From: JABSSA01 sp039960995
GTDB taxonomy: Bacteria; Pseudomonadota; Alphaproteobacteria; Rhodobacterales; Rhodobacteraceae
DNA: 64,000 bases
Assembly: GCA_039960995.1 (NCBI GenBank)
Contig: JBDVKF010000047.1
Coordinates: 26,847 to 90,846, forward strand
Direction of reading: 5' to 3'
Shown: piece by piece, positions 16,710 to 25,257 of the stretch
Position numbering within the stretch: the first letter of the stretch is position 1
How the letters are laid out: each line of letters opens with the position of its first letter
Program-made: the position numbers and the translations under genes
The notes under the pieces: generated by a model
What the model was told of the DNA's origin: nothing
The model's database searches: none
The model's input: only the letters and a program-made list of their open reading frames with translations

Positions 16710-17237
16710 CTATTCGATGCTGTCGCGGCGTTCATCTACACCCGCGAAAAGGCGGATCAGATGGCCAATGGTAAAGAGCATGATCAACCCGCCGCTGATC
16801 GTGAGTGGCAAAGAGCGCAAGCCCTCGGGGACCCCAATCAGCGGGATCAATGAGCCCCATTTAAACAAAGTCAGTTGAAACCCGAACCACATCATTAGCG
16901 CGCCAAAGCCGCCCATGATCAGATCGGTGATTACAACAAATACGGTGCGTATGCGTGCTGCTACGCCCGTGCGTAAGATGTTCACAGATAGATGCGTATG
17001 TTCATGAACACCGACGGCTGCGCCAACAAAGGCGATCAGCATCACCAAAAGCAACGCAACCTGCTCAACCCATGTGGGCGTCGCATTCAGAACATAGCGG
17101 CCAAAGACAAGCCAGCCAAACATTACAGTCAGCACAACAAGTGCTGTGCCTGTGATGACCCGACACACAAAAGCGATTCCATCCAGAACCGTGTTCATTT
17201 GCTGTATCGCTTTAGGATGTGTGTGTGCATCGTTCAT
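16710..17237 (-). CDS. dctQ: TRAP transporter small permease (DctQ type)
   Basis: A 175-residue protein with four membrane helices. WVEQVALLLVMLIAFVGAAV followed by HEHTHLSVNIL matches the conserved DctQ centre. It bridges the periplasmic binding protein and the large permease. A hairpin followed by a T run separates it from dctP upstream, so it and dctM may be made in lower amounts than the binding protein. Confidence 0.92.
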   Translation of the reverse strand: MNDAHTHPKAIQQMNTVLDGIAFVCRVITGTALVVLTVMFGWLVFGRYVLNATPTWVEQVALLLVMLIAFVGAAVGVHEHTHLSVNILRTGVAARIRTVFVVITDLIMGGFGALMMWFGFQLTLFKWGSLIPLIGVPEGLRSLPLTISGGLIMLFTIGHLIRLFAGVDERRDSIE

Positions 17238-17252
17238 CTGATGTCTCCGGTG

Positions 17253-17289
17253 AAAAAAACGCCCGGTCCCAATGTTGCGGGGCCGGGCG
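17253..17289 (-). terminator. Attenuating terminator between dctP and dctQ
   Basis: CGCCCGG at 17260-17266 pairs with CCGGGCG at 17283-17289; on the minus strand seven T follow (A run at 17253-17259). It sits inside the operon, 16 bases before dctQ, which suggests partial termination giving excess binding protein, as is common for periplasmic-binding-protein transporters. Confidence 0.75.
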
Positions 17290-17317
17290 CCTACTAAGTC
17301 TTCTTTAAATCAGAAGC

Positions 17318-18298
17318 TTATTCAGTTGACTGGATCAGCTCAACCAATGGGCGCAGGGCTGGGTTGGAAGCATAGGCAGCTTCGTAAACCGGACCCATTG
17401 CGGCTTGGAATGGGGCTTTGTCAGCAACATCGTTTACCACAACACCAGCTGCTTCAACTGCTGCGCGGCTTGCAGCCTCACGCTCAGCCCACAGACCACG
17501 CTGCATAAGCGCGGATTCTTGAGCGGCTTCGGTTACAGCAGCCTGCATATCAGCGGATAATGCGTTGAATGTGTCAGCGTTGATGCAGATACACTCTGGG
17601 ATGATCAGGTGCTGGGACAGAGAATAGAAACCAGCAACCTCGAAGTGACCTGTTGATTCATAGGAAGGCCAGTTGTTTTCAGCACCGTCTACAACGCCAG
17701 TTTTCAGCGCTTGGTAGACTTCTGCAAACGCCATTGGTGACGCGTTGCCGCCCATTTCGTTGATCATGCCTGTGAACAGGTCATTGTTCATAACGCGGAC
17801 TTTCATGCCAACAACGTCAGCAGGCGTGTTGATCGCGCGGTCACCGTTATAGAACGAACGTGCGCCAGCGTCATACCATGCAAGTGGCAGCAAGCCTTTT
17901 TCAGCCATACCAGCTGCGATAGCAGCGCCACCTTCACCGTCCAGAACGCGGAACATGTGAGGCACGTCTTTGAAGACGAAGGGCAAGGAAACAACGTTAG
18001 CTGCAGGAACGATCGGACCGATTGGACCAAGGTTGAAGTTACCGATGGCCAAAGCGCCTGCACGAACTTGCTCAACCGCGTCAGGCTGGCTGCCTAGTGT
18101 ACCGCCATGGAACATCTGCAGCTTGATTTCGCCGCCTGTCTTTTCTTCAAGCGCCGCCGCGAATGCGTCCATTGCAACGGTGTTTGGGTAACCGTCGACA
18201 TGGACATTCCAACCGCGCCAGTCAGCTGCAAAGGCTGCAGTTCCGAGCACAGTCAGTGCAACTGCACCTACCAGCGATTTTTTGAGATTTTGAAACAT
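17318..18298 (-). CDS. dctP: TRAP transporter periplasmic binding protein (DctP type)
   Basis: A 326-residue exported substrate-binding protein. The signal peptide is residues 1-24 (SLVGAVALTVLGTAAFAA). The DctP signature is clear: HGGTLGSQPDAVEQVRAGAL, then KVRVMNNDLF with the carboxylate-binding arginine expected around residue 170, and EVYQALKTGVVDGAENNWPS. The ATG at 18298 has a strong GGGAGGA site and precedes the signal peptide; an in-frame upstream extension is unlikely. It is the first gene of a P-Q-M operon. An operator-like 13-mer lies ~130 bases upstream. Confidence 0.94.
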   Translation of the reverse strand: MFQNLKKSLVGAVALTVLGTAAFAADWRGWNVHVDGYPNTVAMDAFAAALEEKTGGEIKLQMFHGGTLGSQPDAVEQVRAGALAIGNFNLGPIGPIVPAANVVSLPFVFKDVPHMFRVLDGEGGAAIAAGMAEKGLLPLAWYDAGARSFYNGDRAINTPADVVGMKVRVMNNDLFTGMINEMGGNASPMAFAEVYQALKTGVVDGAENNWPSYESTGHFEVAGFYSLSQHLIIPECICINADTFNALSADMQAAVTEAAQESALMQRGLWAEREAASRAAVEAAGVVVNDVADKAPFQAAMGPVYEAAYASNPALRPLVELIQSTE

Positions 18299-18427
18299 GG
18301 TATCCTCCCTAGAATTTAGAACTCTTTTTGCGAACCTAGTATCGTCGTTTTTAGCGACGGGCCGAAATTGCAGCATAGCGCCACCCTTAGCCCGCACCAG
18401 ATTTCATTTCGCTAATGGTGAATGAAG

Positions 18428-18440
18428 ACTAGTATACCAG
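18428..18440. promoter_or_regulatory. Operator-like site ACTAGTATACCAG upstream of dctP
   Basis: The 13-mer ACTAGTATACCAG is identical to two copies upstream of the gntR and SDR genes. Its core TGGTATAC-TA is a near-palindrome of the kind bound by FadR/VanR-type GntR regulators. It lies ~130 bases before the dctP start, a plausible promoter position. Confidence 0.65.
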
Positions 18441-18560
18441 AATTGTCAACTGTCAATTCTTAAGATGATATCCTCACCATTTTTTGTCCGTAGATCTGGT
18501 CTGACACAGTATCGAAGCATCACATGAAGATAAGGGCATCTCTTGGCTAGTTTGTTGTTT

Positions 18561-19076
18561 TCAGGCGGTGCCTCGAACAGGTCGGTTGTTTTCGATATTA
18601 AAGATCATTCCGTCCAAAAGCACTTCCAAATCAGGGCGTGCTGCTGGTCCGTTTGAGATATCAACAAGCATTAGTGTTCCGTCAGGCCGAATACCAAATG
18701 CGCCAGGTTCAGCGAATCGGTCTGTGGTTTCAGCTTCTGACAGCGGATCTGATATATATAGACCCAAAGACCGCATTTGATTTTCCGTCAAACCGTAGCA
18801 TAGGTCGAAACCCCATCCGAACTCTGCCTTGTCGGCAATGGCTTTGTCCTTAGAATCCGATGAAACGACAACGACGTCCAACGCGTCGGTCCATGCCGGT
18901 AGAGCAGCGTCCAGTTTATTCAGAAATCGTTTGCAACGCGGGCAATGTCGACCGCGATACACGAAAAGCATGGTCCAGCGGTCTGTTTGCTGACCCACAG
19001 AAACCTGCGCGCCCTCTGTCGTAAGAAAACTGAGTTCTCCGATAGGTGCTCCGACGTTGGGCTTGTTACTGTTCAT
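18561..19076 (-). CDS. Peroxiredoxin-like (AhpC/TSA fold) thioredoxin-domain protein
   Basis: A 171-residue cytoplasmic protein with a thioredoxin-like fold. The redox centre is RGRHCPRCKRFLNKLD with a CPRC motif near residues 45-48, resembling bacterioferritin comigratory/peroxiredoxin-like AhpC-TSA proteins, in which the first Cys attacks peroxide or disulfide. The C-terminal half (AEPGAFGIRPDGTLMLVDIS) matches the substrate-side strands. It is encoded 15 bases after the gntR gene on the same strand, between the regulator and the TRAP operon. Its role in sugar acid use is unclear. Confidence 0.75.
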   Translation of the reverse strand: MNSNKPNVGAPIGELSFLTTEGAQVSVGQQTDRWTMLFVYRGRHCPRCKRFLNKLDAALPAWTDALDVVVVSSDSKDKAIADKAEFGWGFDLCYGLTENQMRSLGLYISDPLSEAETTDRFAEPGAFGIRPDGTLMLVDISNGPAARPDLEVLLDGMIFNIENNRPVRGTA

Positions 19077-19091
19077 TGATTGGACTCACGG

Positions 19092-19796
19092 CTATCGACT
19101 TGTCTCCACATCTGCGGGCTCAAAATAGTTGGCGTTGGTGATCGATATTTGTTTGATCGTATCGTCAAGCCGCGACAGATGGCGCATGCCGACCTCGATG
19201 GCTTGCTCTGGATTGTGGTCTTTGATGGCTTGCGCGATATCTTGATGATCGGTCACTAGCGCCGGCATGCGATCATCTTTTGACAAGCTCAGGGTACAGA
19301 GACGATCCACTTTGGATTTTTCCGCACGAATGACATCGAACGCAAATTCTGCCTTGGCGATTCGGCAGATTATTTTGTGGAATACGTAATCAAGCCGTCC
19401 AAACGCATCGACATCACTGGCCTCAATTGCTTGCCTCTGTGCGGTCAGTTCTCTGTCCAAATCTTCGGCGTCTTGCACATCACAATTCAAGGCCGCGCAG
19501 CGCAACACTTCTTTTTCGATGGCGGCCCTTACAAAGCGGGACTTTACGATTTCGCGCGTCGAGAACCTTTTTACCTCTGTCGCCCGTTGTGGGCGAATTT
19601 GCAAAAGATCAAGTGTTGCGAGGCGGTTAAAGGCATCCCGCACGGGTTGACGCGACACTCCAAATTGGGCCGCGATATCGGCCTCAGAAATTTTGTCGCC
19701 GGGCCGCAAGCTTAACGAAAGTATTTCCGCATGAAGGTGGTCAAAAATATCATCAACACTCGTGCGTCGCTCGCTAAGTTGTGTCGATTGTGCCAT
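19092..19796 (-). CDS. GntR-family regulator with FCD ligand domain
   Basis: A 234-residue regulator. The winged helix covers about residues 12-75 (GDKISEADIAAQFGVSRQPV, RDAFNRLATLDLLQIRPQRA), and the all-helical FCD domain follows with the expected metal-binding Asp/His pattern (RLDYVFHKIICRIA). The ATG at 19796 is chosen because of a strong GGGAGAGGGTGG site. It lies between the TRAP operon and the divergent SDR-cupin genes and is the natural candidate to bind the shared 13-mers on both sides. The inducer is probably a sugar acid intermediate (inference). Confidence 0.92.
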   Translation of the reverse strand: MAQSTQLSERRTSVDDIFDHLHAEILSLSLRPGDKISEADIAAQFGVSRQPVRDAFNRLATLDLLQIRPQRATEVKRFSTREIVKSRFVRAAIEKEVLRCAALNCDVQDAEDLDRELTAQRQAIEASDVDAFGRLDYVFHKIICRIAKAEFAFDVIRAEKSKVDRLCTLSLSKDDRMPALVTDHQDIAQAIKDHNPEQAIEVGMRHLSRLDDTIKQISITNANYFEPADVETSR

Positions 19797-20193
19797 TCCA
19801 CCCTCTCCCTGCAAATTGCCCAAATGCTTCTTAACCAAGCTCCGGACGCAAATGATCCTAGGTCCGCCTATCGCTGATCGTCAACTTAAACGCCCCATTG
19901 ATGACAGTCTGGCGGACTAGTTCGCACTAGTATACCAGATAAATGACTAGTATACCAGTATTAGTGAACTTGAGAATCGACGTTAAGAACGCATGCAAAA
20001 CTCGGGGCGATACACAGGTAAAATGCCGGGTCGTTCAAAGCAAACAAGCGTTACTTAGGGTGGGCGCCAAAAAACATCGGATGCATTTTGAAATGTTGGG
20101 ACCGCAGTGCGACTAAACCGGAGCTTCCTGAAGGACCCCAGGATTTCTGTGCAAACCGATCAGAAACTAAAACATGATAAAGAGGGATAACAA
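19797..20193. promoter_or_regulatory. 397-base divergent control region with two tandem ACTAGTATACCAG sites
   Basis: Two copies of ACTAGTATACCAG lie at 19926-19938 and 19946-19958, start-to-start spacing 20 bases, i.e. two helical turns on one face. A related half (GGACTAGTTCGCACTAG) lies just before the first copy. These face the gntR gene on the left and the SDR gene on the right. No coding sequence was found in the remainder; the SDR transcript would have a long leader. Confidence 0.6.
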
Positions 20194-20937
20194 ATGAAAC
20201 TAGCTGGGCAAACCGCCATCATCACCGGAGGTGGTCGAGACATTGGGAAGGCTGCTGCCATCAAGCTGGCTGCTGAAGGTGCGAATGTCGCCATCAACTA
20301 CCATTCGAGCAGTGCCGGAGCGGATGAGGCTGTCCAGATTATCACAGAGCAGGGCGGAAAAGCCTTTGCTATGAAGGGTGACCTGACCAAGCAAGAAGAC
20401 ATTGATGCGCTTGTGTCAAAAACAGTTTCTGAATTCGGCAGCCTTAACATTCTGGTCAATAACGCTGGTGGTTTGGTTGCGCGCAAGACAATTGCCGACA
20501 TGTCCTTGGATCACTGGAACACGGTGATGGATCTGAATTTGACCAGTGTGTTCATGATGACAAAAGCATGTCTCGAGCACATTGAAACTGGTACGATCGT
20601 TAACCTTGCAAGCCAAGCGGGTCGCGACGGTGGCGGAGCAGGTGCTGTTGCATACGCAACATCCAAAGGTGCGGTCATGACCATGACACGCGCATTGGCC
20701 AAAGAATTGGGCCCGAACATTCGCGTAAACGCATTGTGCCCGGGCATGATCGATACCGATTTCCATAATGTTCACACACCTGACGCGGGCCGTCGCGGAT
20801 TTGAAGCCGCAGCGCCGGTCAAGCGTCAAGGCAACACAGACGACACTGCAAATCTGATTTTGTTCCTCGCATGCGGTGATTCTGCATTCATCACGGGCAC
20901 AAATATCGACATCAATGGCGGAATGCTGTTCTCCTGA
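20194..20937 (+). CDS. Short-chain dehydrogenase/reductase, probable sugar acid reductase
   Basis: A 247-residue NAD(P)-dependent SDR of the FabG-like classical type. It shows TGGGRDIGKAAAIKLA (cofactor Gly-rich loop, residues 10-18), NNAG at about residue 90, the catalytic serine in NLASQAG and the YATSK Tyr-Lys pair near residues 153-157. The C-terminus (ITGTNIDINGGMLFS) is classical. It pairs with a cupin 20 bases downstream and lies near a TRAP importer and a GntR regulator; in uronate pathways such an SDR reduces 4-deoxy-5-keto-uronate (KduD or DehR role). The substrate is inference. Confidence 0.85.
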   Translation: MKLAGQTAIITGGGRDIGKAAAIKLAAEGANVAINYHSSSAGADEAVQIITEQGGKAFAMKGDLTKQEDIDALVSKTVSEFGSLNILVNNAGGLVARKTIADMSLDHWNTVMDLNLTSVFMMTKACLEHIETGTIVNLASQAGRDGGGAGAVAYATSKGAVMTMTRALAKELGPNIRVNALCPGMIDTDFHNVHTPDAGRRGFEAAAPVKRQGNTDDTANLILFLACGDSAFITGTNIDINGGMLFS

Positions 20938-20957
20938 TTTGAAGAAGAGGATCGGAA

Positions 20958-21269
20958 ATGAGTGAATATCCAATTGTCCCGGCTGGAGAAAACATAACTC
21001 GGCAAGTGCTGTCCGAGAATCCGTCTTTGATGGTCGTGGCATTCTGCTTTGAAAAGGCCGGTGCAGTTGGTGCGCTTCACAATCATCCGCATGTTCAATC
21101 GACATACGTTGAAAGCGGTCGTTTCCGATTCACACTTGGCGATGCCGAACGTGAGGTAGGGCCCGGTGAGAGTTTTATCATTCCTTCCGATCTGACCCAC
21201 GGCTGCGTGTGTTTGGAACCTGGGAAACTGGTTGACTGTTTCACACCGGGTCGCGCCGACTTTTTGTAA
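20958..21269 (+). CDS. Cupin-domain protein, KdgF-like
   Basis: A 103-residue single-domain cupin. The metal-binding segment ALHNHPHVQSTYVESGRFRF (residues 39-58) and the later PSDLTHGCVCLEPGKLVDCF match KdgF, the enzyme that linearises unsaturated uronates into 4-deoxy-5-keto-uronic acid. The expected His/His/Gln/His set is present. It follows the SDR by 20 bases, and both are preceded by the operator pair. Generic cupins can look similar, so the KdgF assignment rests on motif plus context. Confidence 0.75.
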   Translation: MSEYPIVPAGENITRQVLSENPSLMVVAFCFEKAGAVGALHNHPHVQSTYVESGRFRFTLGDAEREVGPGESFIIPSDLTHGCVCLEPGKLVDCFTPGRADFL

Positions 21270-21339
21270 GGTCAGGAACACCAACCAGCCGTAAGCTCTG
21301 CGGGTGTTCCAACCGACCTTTACGAAATGGTGTTAAATG

Positions 21340-21377
21340 AAAAAGGCTCGTGCAAAGATATATTACTTTGCACGAGC
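21340..21377 (-). terminator. Terminator between the cupin and the sulfotransferase
   Basis: A perfect 12-bp stem (GCTCGTGCAAAG at 21346-21357 with CTTTGCACGAGC at 21366-21377) followed on the minus strand by a T run. It ends the sulfotransferase transcript and may also stop the convergent cupin transcript. Confidence 0.85.
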
Positions 21378-21390
21378 TAATTCTGGCGAC

Positions 21391-22278
21391 TTAAGCATCC
21401 GCTTGATGCGCGGTCCCAAATTCAAGCCAGGATCGTTCTTCTGGCGACAGATATTGATCCATCAAATTGTCATACGCTGCCAGTTCCGCGTTGGTTAATT
21501 CACCTTCCCATTTGCCGCTGGAACCACTGTGGAAAAAGTCTGAATCTGATTTCATGAAACCTTTGCCTCCAGCCGGGGCATAGCGCTCTGCATTGGCCTT
21601 CATATGGTCGAACGTGGCCGCTTGAACCAACTGATCCATGACATGCGCAGGGTGTGACACATTAAGCGTAGTCGCCAGTTCTGCGAAATTGCCTGCCAAG
21701 TCGCGGGTCAAATCAGCATAATGAAACAAGGTTACGTTGGATCGATGCGCAAGGGCAGTCGCCGCTTTGTAGTGCCGGACAATGTGCGCAAGTGGCATAA
21801 GATCCGTATCAAACCCTTCCGCACCTCCGTCTAGAAAGCGACGGAATGTGGTGCCCTCCGTATCGTTTTGAGGATACCAAACATCGAACCAAGGCATGGG
21901 GATATTGCGCACGTGCTTGCGAAAAGAAAAATGCGCATCAAGAGGATGGCGAAAGACACAGATATACTGCGCCTTGTCACCAACCGGCAGCCCATCCAAA
22001 GGCGTGTGGCTTTTCATAGAACGGCGATGCGTCAGTTGTTCAAGCCTGTCCGCGACTTCTGACATCTCCCGAATGCGGATGTCGACCCAAGGCATATTGA
22101 CCGACAATTCTGTTTCGACATCTGGATCGCCGGAAAACAGCAAAGCAACGATGGTTTGCATCCAAGTTGTCCCGCATTTCGGAGGGGTAACAACAATCAC
22201 ATCATCAGCGCGGATGTTGACCAAATCCCAACGTCTATTGTCAGTCAGAGGGCCCAGATAGAGTTTACGCTCGCTCAT
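21391..22278 (-). CDS. Cytosolic-type sulfotransferase (SULT-like)
   Basis: A 295-residue PAPS-dependent sulfotransferase. The 5'-phosphosulfate loop TPPKCGTTWMQ is at residues 31-41, the catalytic-region histidine lies in RRSMKSHTPLDGLP, and the 3'-phosphate site is CVFRHPLDAHFSF. The C-terminal GxxGxWK-like segment is SGSSGKWEGELT. This family normally sulfates alcohols or phenols. The ATG at 22278 fits; the frame extends upstream without a good start. It lies downstream of matB on the same strand but separated by ~115 bases, and its acceptor is unknown. Confidence 0.9.
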   Translation of the reverse strand: MSERKLYLGPLTDNRRWDLVNIRADDVIVVTPPKCGTTWMQTIVALLFSGDPDVETELSVNMPWVDIRIREMSEVADRLEQLTHRRSMKSHTPLDGLPVGDKAQYICVFRHPLDAHFSFRKHVRNIPMPWFDVWYPQNDTEGTTFRRFLDGGAEGFDTDLMPLAHIVRHYKAATALAHRSNVTLFHYADLTRDLAGNFAELATTLNVSHPAHVMDQLVQAATFDHMKANAERYAPAGGKGFMKSDSDFFHSGSSGKWEGELTNAELAAYDNLMDQYLSPEERSWLEFGTAHQADA

Positions 22279-22394
22279 AACTGTCGTCCTCTGTGCATGT
22301 TGCCCAATCAAGAGAAATCGAAAATTTTCAGAAAGCAATGCAACGGACGAAAAACAGCGCCAACACGCATAATACAACCGATTGGTTTTGGCAG

Positions 22395-23885
22395 TTAGCT
22401 ACTATATTCGGCGCGCAAAACGTTCTTTTGCACTTTGCTCATCGTGTTGCGCGGCAATTCATCAGTGATGATATAGCGGCGCGGGTGTTTAAAACGGGCA
22501 AGGTGCGTTTCCACCGTTTCAGCGATAGCGTCAGCCGATACTGTGGTGTCTTCCAAAACCACAGCAGCTAAAACGCTTTCGCCAAAATCCGGATGTGGAA
22601 TTCCAAAAACAGCACTTTCTAGAACACCATCCACATCGTTAATGACGTCCTCAATTTCCTTGGGATAGATGTTATAGCCCCCAGAAATAATCAGATCCTT
22701 TTGGCGCCCTACGATGGAAATGCGGCCATCAGAGGTTTTGATGCCCAGATCGCCAGTGATGAAAAATCCGGTATCGCGCAATTCTTCTGCGGTCTTTTCA
22801 GGCATATTCCAATAGCCTTTGAACACGTTGTCACCGCGCACTTCGATCATACCTATTTCATCTGCTGCAACGGGGGCCCCATTGTTCGTGATCTCAACTT
22901 CGGTGCCAGGCAGGGCGTATCCAACAGTACCCGCCAGCCGTTCACCATCAAACGGGTTAGAGGTGATCATGTTGGTTTCAGTCATCCCGTACCGTTCAAG
23001 GATTCGATGGCCCGTGCGGTCTTCAAAGGCGGTGTGTGTTTCGGCCAAAAGCGGTGCAGAACCCGATACGAACAGGCGCATATTTGTTGTTAGATCACCG
23101 TTCAAACGCCCATCGTCCAAGAGCCGCGTGTAAAATGTTGGCACGCCCATCAACATCGTAGACGCGGGAATTTCCGCGATGATCGTTTCTACATCAAAAG
23201 CTGCCATGAAACGCACCTGGGCCCCAGCCAACAATGACGTGTTCATCGCTACGAATAGGCCGTGTGTATGAAAGATTGGTAAGGCATGGATCAAGTGATC
23301 TTGATCTGTGATCTGCCAAAGGTCGGTCAAGCTTTGCGCATTGGACAGCAGGTTCTTGTGGCTCAACATAGCGCCTTTTGAGCGTCCCGTTGTGCCAGAT
23401 GTATAAAGCAACGCGGCCAGATCATCTGGCCCACGGGACACGGTTTCAAATGTTGTTGGCTTATCATTCGCTTTTGCGGACAACGTTCCACTGCCATCGT
23501 TGGCAAGTGTCAAAACGCGGGTGCTTCCCCCGCTGATTGATGTGATCTCAGCCTCGTTACGCGCGTCACAAACAACAAGAGCAGGTGTTGCATCGCCGAT
23601 GAAATAAGCCAGTTCGCTTTTTGTATATGCAGTGTTCAGAGGCAAATAAACCGCGCCAGCTTGAACCGTCGCGCCATACAGGGCGATAGTGTCCAGCAAT
23701 TTTGGAGCTTGAACAACAACTCTGTCGCCAGGGTTTACACCAGCTTCTATCAATACATGCGCAAGCTGGGCGACACGTTCGACAAACTGCGCGTATGTCC
23801 GCGTCGTCCCATCGTCAAGCGCGAGAAAAAGAGCGTCGCTATGGGCATGGCGCGCAATCAGAGCATCATACAGGGTATTGGTCAC
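22395..23885 (-). CDS. matB: Malonyl-CoA synthetase
   Basis: A 496-residue ANL-superfamily adenylating enzyme converting malonate, CoA and ATP to malonyl-CoA. The P-loop YTSGTTGRSKGAM is near residue 165, YGMTETNM near 300, and the C-terminal GRQKDLIISGGYNIYPKEIE holds the hinge and catalytic lysine region. The malonate assignment comes from a four-base overlap with malonyl-CoA decarboxylase, the classic matAB pair. Total length matches MatB. Confidence 0.93.
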   Translation of the reverse strand: MTNTLYDALIARHAHSDALFLALDDGTTRTYAQFVERVAQLAHVLIEAGVNPGDRVVVQAPKLLDTIALYGATVQAGAVYLPLNTAYTKSELAYFIGDATPALVVCDARNEAEITSISGGSTRVLTLANDGSGTLSAKANDKPTTFETVSRGPDDLAALLYTSGTTGRSKGAMLSHKNLLSNAQSLTDLWQITDQDHLIHALPIFHTHGLFVAMNTSLLAGAQVRFMAAFDVETIIAEIPASTMLMGVPTFYTRLLDDGRLNGDLTTNMRLFVSGSAPLLAETHTAFEDRTGHRILERYGMTETNMITSNPFDGERLAGTVGYALPGTEVEITNNGAPVAADEIGMIEVRGDNVFKGYWNMPEKTAEELRDTGFFITGDLGIKTSDGRISIVGRQKDLIISGGYNIYPKEIEDVINDVDGVLESAVFGIPHPDFGESVLAAVVLEDTTVSADAIAETVETHLARFKHPRRYIITDELPRNTMSKVQKNVLRAEYSS

Positions 23886-25207
23886 GACGTGGCTTCCTTG
23901 GGTTTTGGAGGGAGGGCAGAGTTCAACAAAGATTGCGCAGGTTTGGCGGCCGAAACGACAGAATTCAACGCGAAATCCTCGTGGTAGCGATCAGTTAACG
24001 ACAGATCATAGAGGTAATTGACCATCGCACCACTCGATTGCTTAAGGCCATTTTTCGACATGTCAGCGTTGGCATGGATATCATAAACTTCTGCACCATT
24101 GCCCAAATGAAAACGCGTGACCGGGTCAATGGGCATGCCATCTTCGCGCTTTGCTGTCAGCAAATAGCGTGCGGCCATGATGCGAATATCTTGCGGTTCT
24201 GCGCGATGTTCTAAGATTGCGGATGCAACGTGACCATGGTCGGGATTGTCCGTTTGTGTAGCAAGCCACTGATTGAGACCCGGTATGGGCGACAAGGTGA
24301 CGAATTTCTCAAGTTGAGGGAACGACAGAGACAATTCAGCAACCACTTGCTTGATCAACAAGTTCCCAAAACTGATCCCCGATAATCCCTTTTGACAGTT
24401 GGAAATCGAATAAAAGACCGCAACTTTTGCATCCTCAGCCTCCAGGGGCGTGCGACCATCAGACAGCAAGTCTGTGACTGACCCGGGTATCGTTTCGGTC
24501 AACGCGACTTCTACAAAGATCAACGGTTCGTCAGGCATTGAAGGATGGAAAAATGCAAAGCAACGGCGATCTGGTGGAAACAACCGCCGCCGCAAATCAT
24601 CCCAATCGTTGATTTGATGGACCGCTTCATATGCAATGATCTTGTCCAGAATGCGTGCAGGCGAATCCCAGTTGATCGCCTTGAGAACCAAGAAACCACG
24701 GTTGAACCAGCTTTTTAAGAGGTGAACAAAATCATGGTCTGACCGGGCTATTTCAGGATTGGTTTTCAAGTTGCGTAATAGATCCACCCGCATCGCCACA
24801 ATATCTGCCGTCGCGCCGACAGGCTGATTCAGTCGACGCAGCAATTCTTGGCGTTTGGGTTCAGAAGACTTCGACAGCGCCTTGAACGCGGGTAACGACG
24901 GATCATCTGCATAGGCTGCAGCCAATGCCGTCAACTCTGGCACGTCGATGTCAAATTCGTCATTCAGAAACGAAAAGAATGCTGGTTTTTCTTCTTCAGG
25001 CAGGGATCGGTATCGCTCCAGCACGGTTGCGGCAAGCGTTTGGCCTGAAACGACGCCTTCTGGCGACAGCAATGCGCGGCATAATTCGTAAATATCGCGC
25101 TTGTCGTTAGAACTTCGCAGTGTTCCGCTGCGGTCAAAAAGCGTGGATAATAGGTCGCCAAGGAAGCGATTGCGCTGCACTGGTGTCTCTCCGTCTTTGG
25201 ATGTCAC
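23882..25207 (-). CDS. matA: Malonyl-CoA decarboxylase
   Basis: A 441-residue enzyme of the MCD family (DUF/MCD domain) that decarboxylates malonyl-CoA to acetyl-CoA. The N-terminal helical domain (residues 1-~150) and the GNAT-like catalytic domain are present: RRCFAFFHPSMPDEPLIFVE, the CQKGLSGISFGNLLIKQVV segment, SPIPGLNQWL and the RYL-LTAKREDGMPIDPVTRFH segment with the catalytic Ser/His region. It overlaps matB by four bases. A GntR operator-like motif lies just upstream at 25216. Confidence 0.94.
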   Translation of the reverse strand: MTSKDGETPVQRNRFLGDLLSTLFDRSGTLRSSNDKRDIYELCRALLSPEGVVSGQTLAATVLERYRSLPEEEKPAFFSFLNDEFDIDVPELTALAAAYADDPSLPAFKALSKSSEPKRQELLRRLNQPVGATADIVAMRVDLLRNLKTNPEIARSDHDFVHLLKSWFNRGFLVLKAINWDSPARILDKIIAYEAVHQINDWDDLRRRLFPPDRRCFAFFHPSMPDEPLIFVEVALTETIPGSVTDLLSDGRTPLEAEDAKVAVFYSISNCQKGLSGISFGNLLIKQVVAELSLSFPQLEKFVTLSPIPGLNQWLATQTDNPDHGHVASAILEHRAEPQDIRIMAARYLLTAKREDGMPIDPVTRFHLGNGAEVYDIHANADMSKNGLKQSSGAMVNYLYDLSLTDRYHEDFALNSVVSAAKPAQSLLNSALPPKPKEATS

Positions 25208-25215
25208 GCTGTCAT

Positions 25216-25231
25216 AATATCGATTTTATTG
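25216..25231. promoter_or_regulatory. AATATCGAT-type operator candidate before matA
   Basis: AATATCGATTTTATTG lies 9 bases upstream of the matA start, between it and the GntR gene. It matches AATATCGATATTTATTG at 26341 with one extra base in the latter. Both probably bind the GntR regulator encoded in between. Confidence 0.55.
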
Positions 25232-25257
25232 CAAACTGATAGTTTAAATCGTCATAA

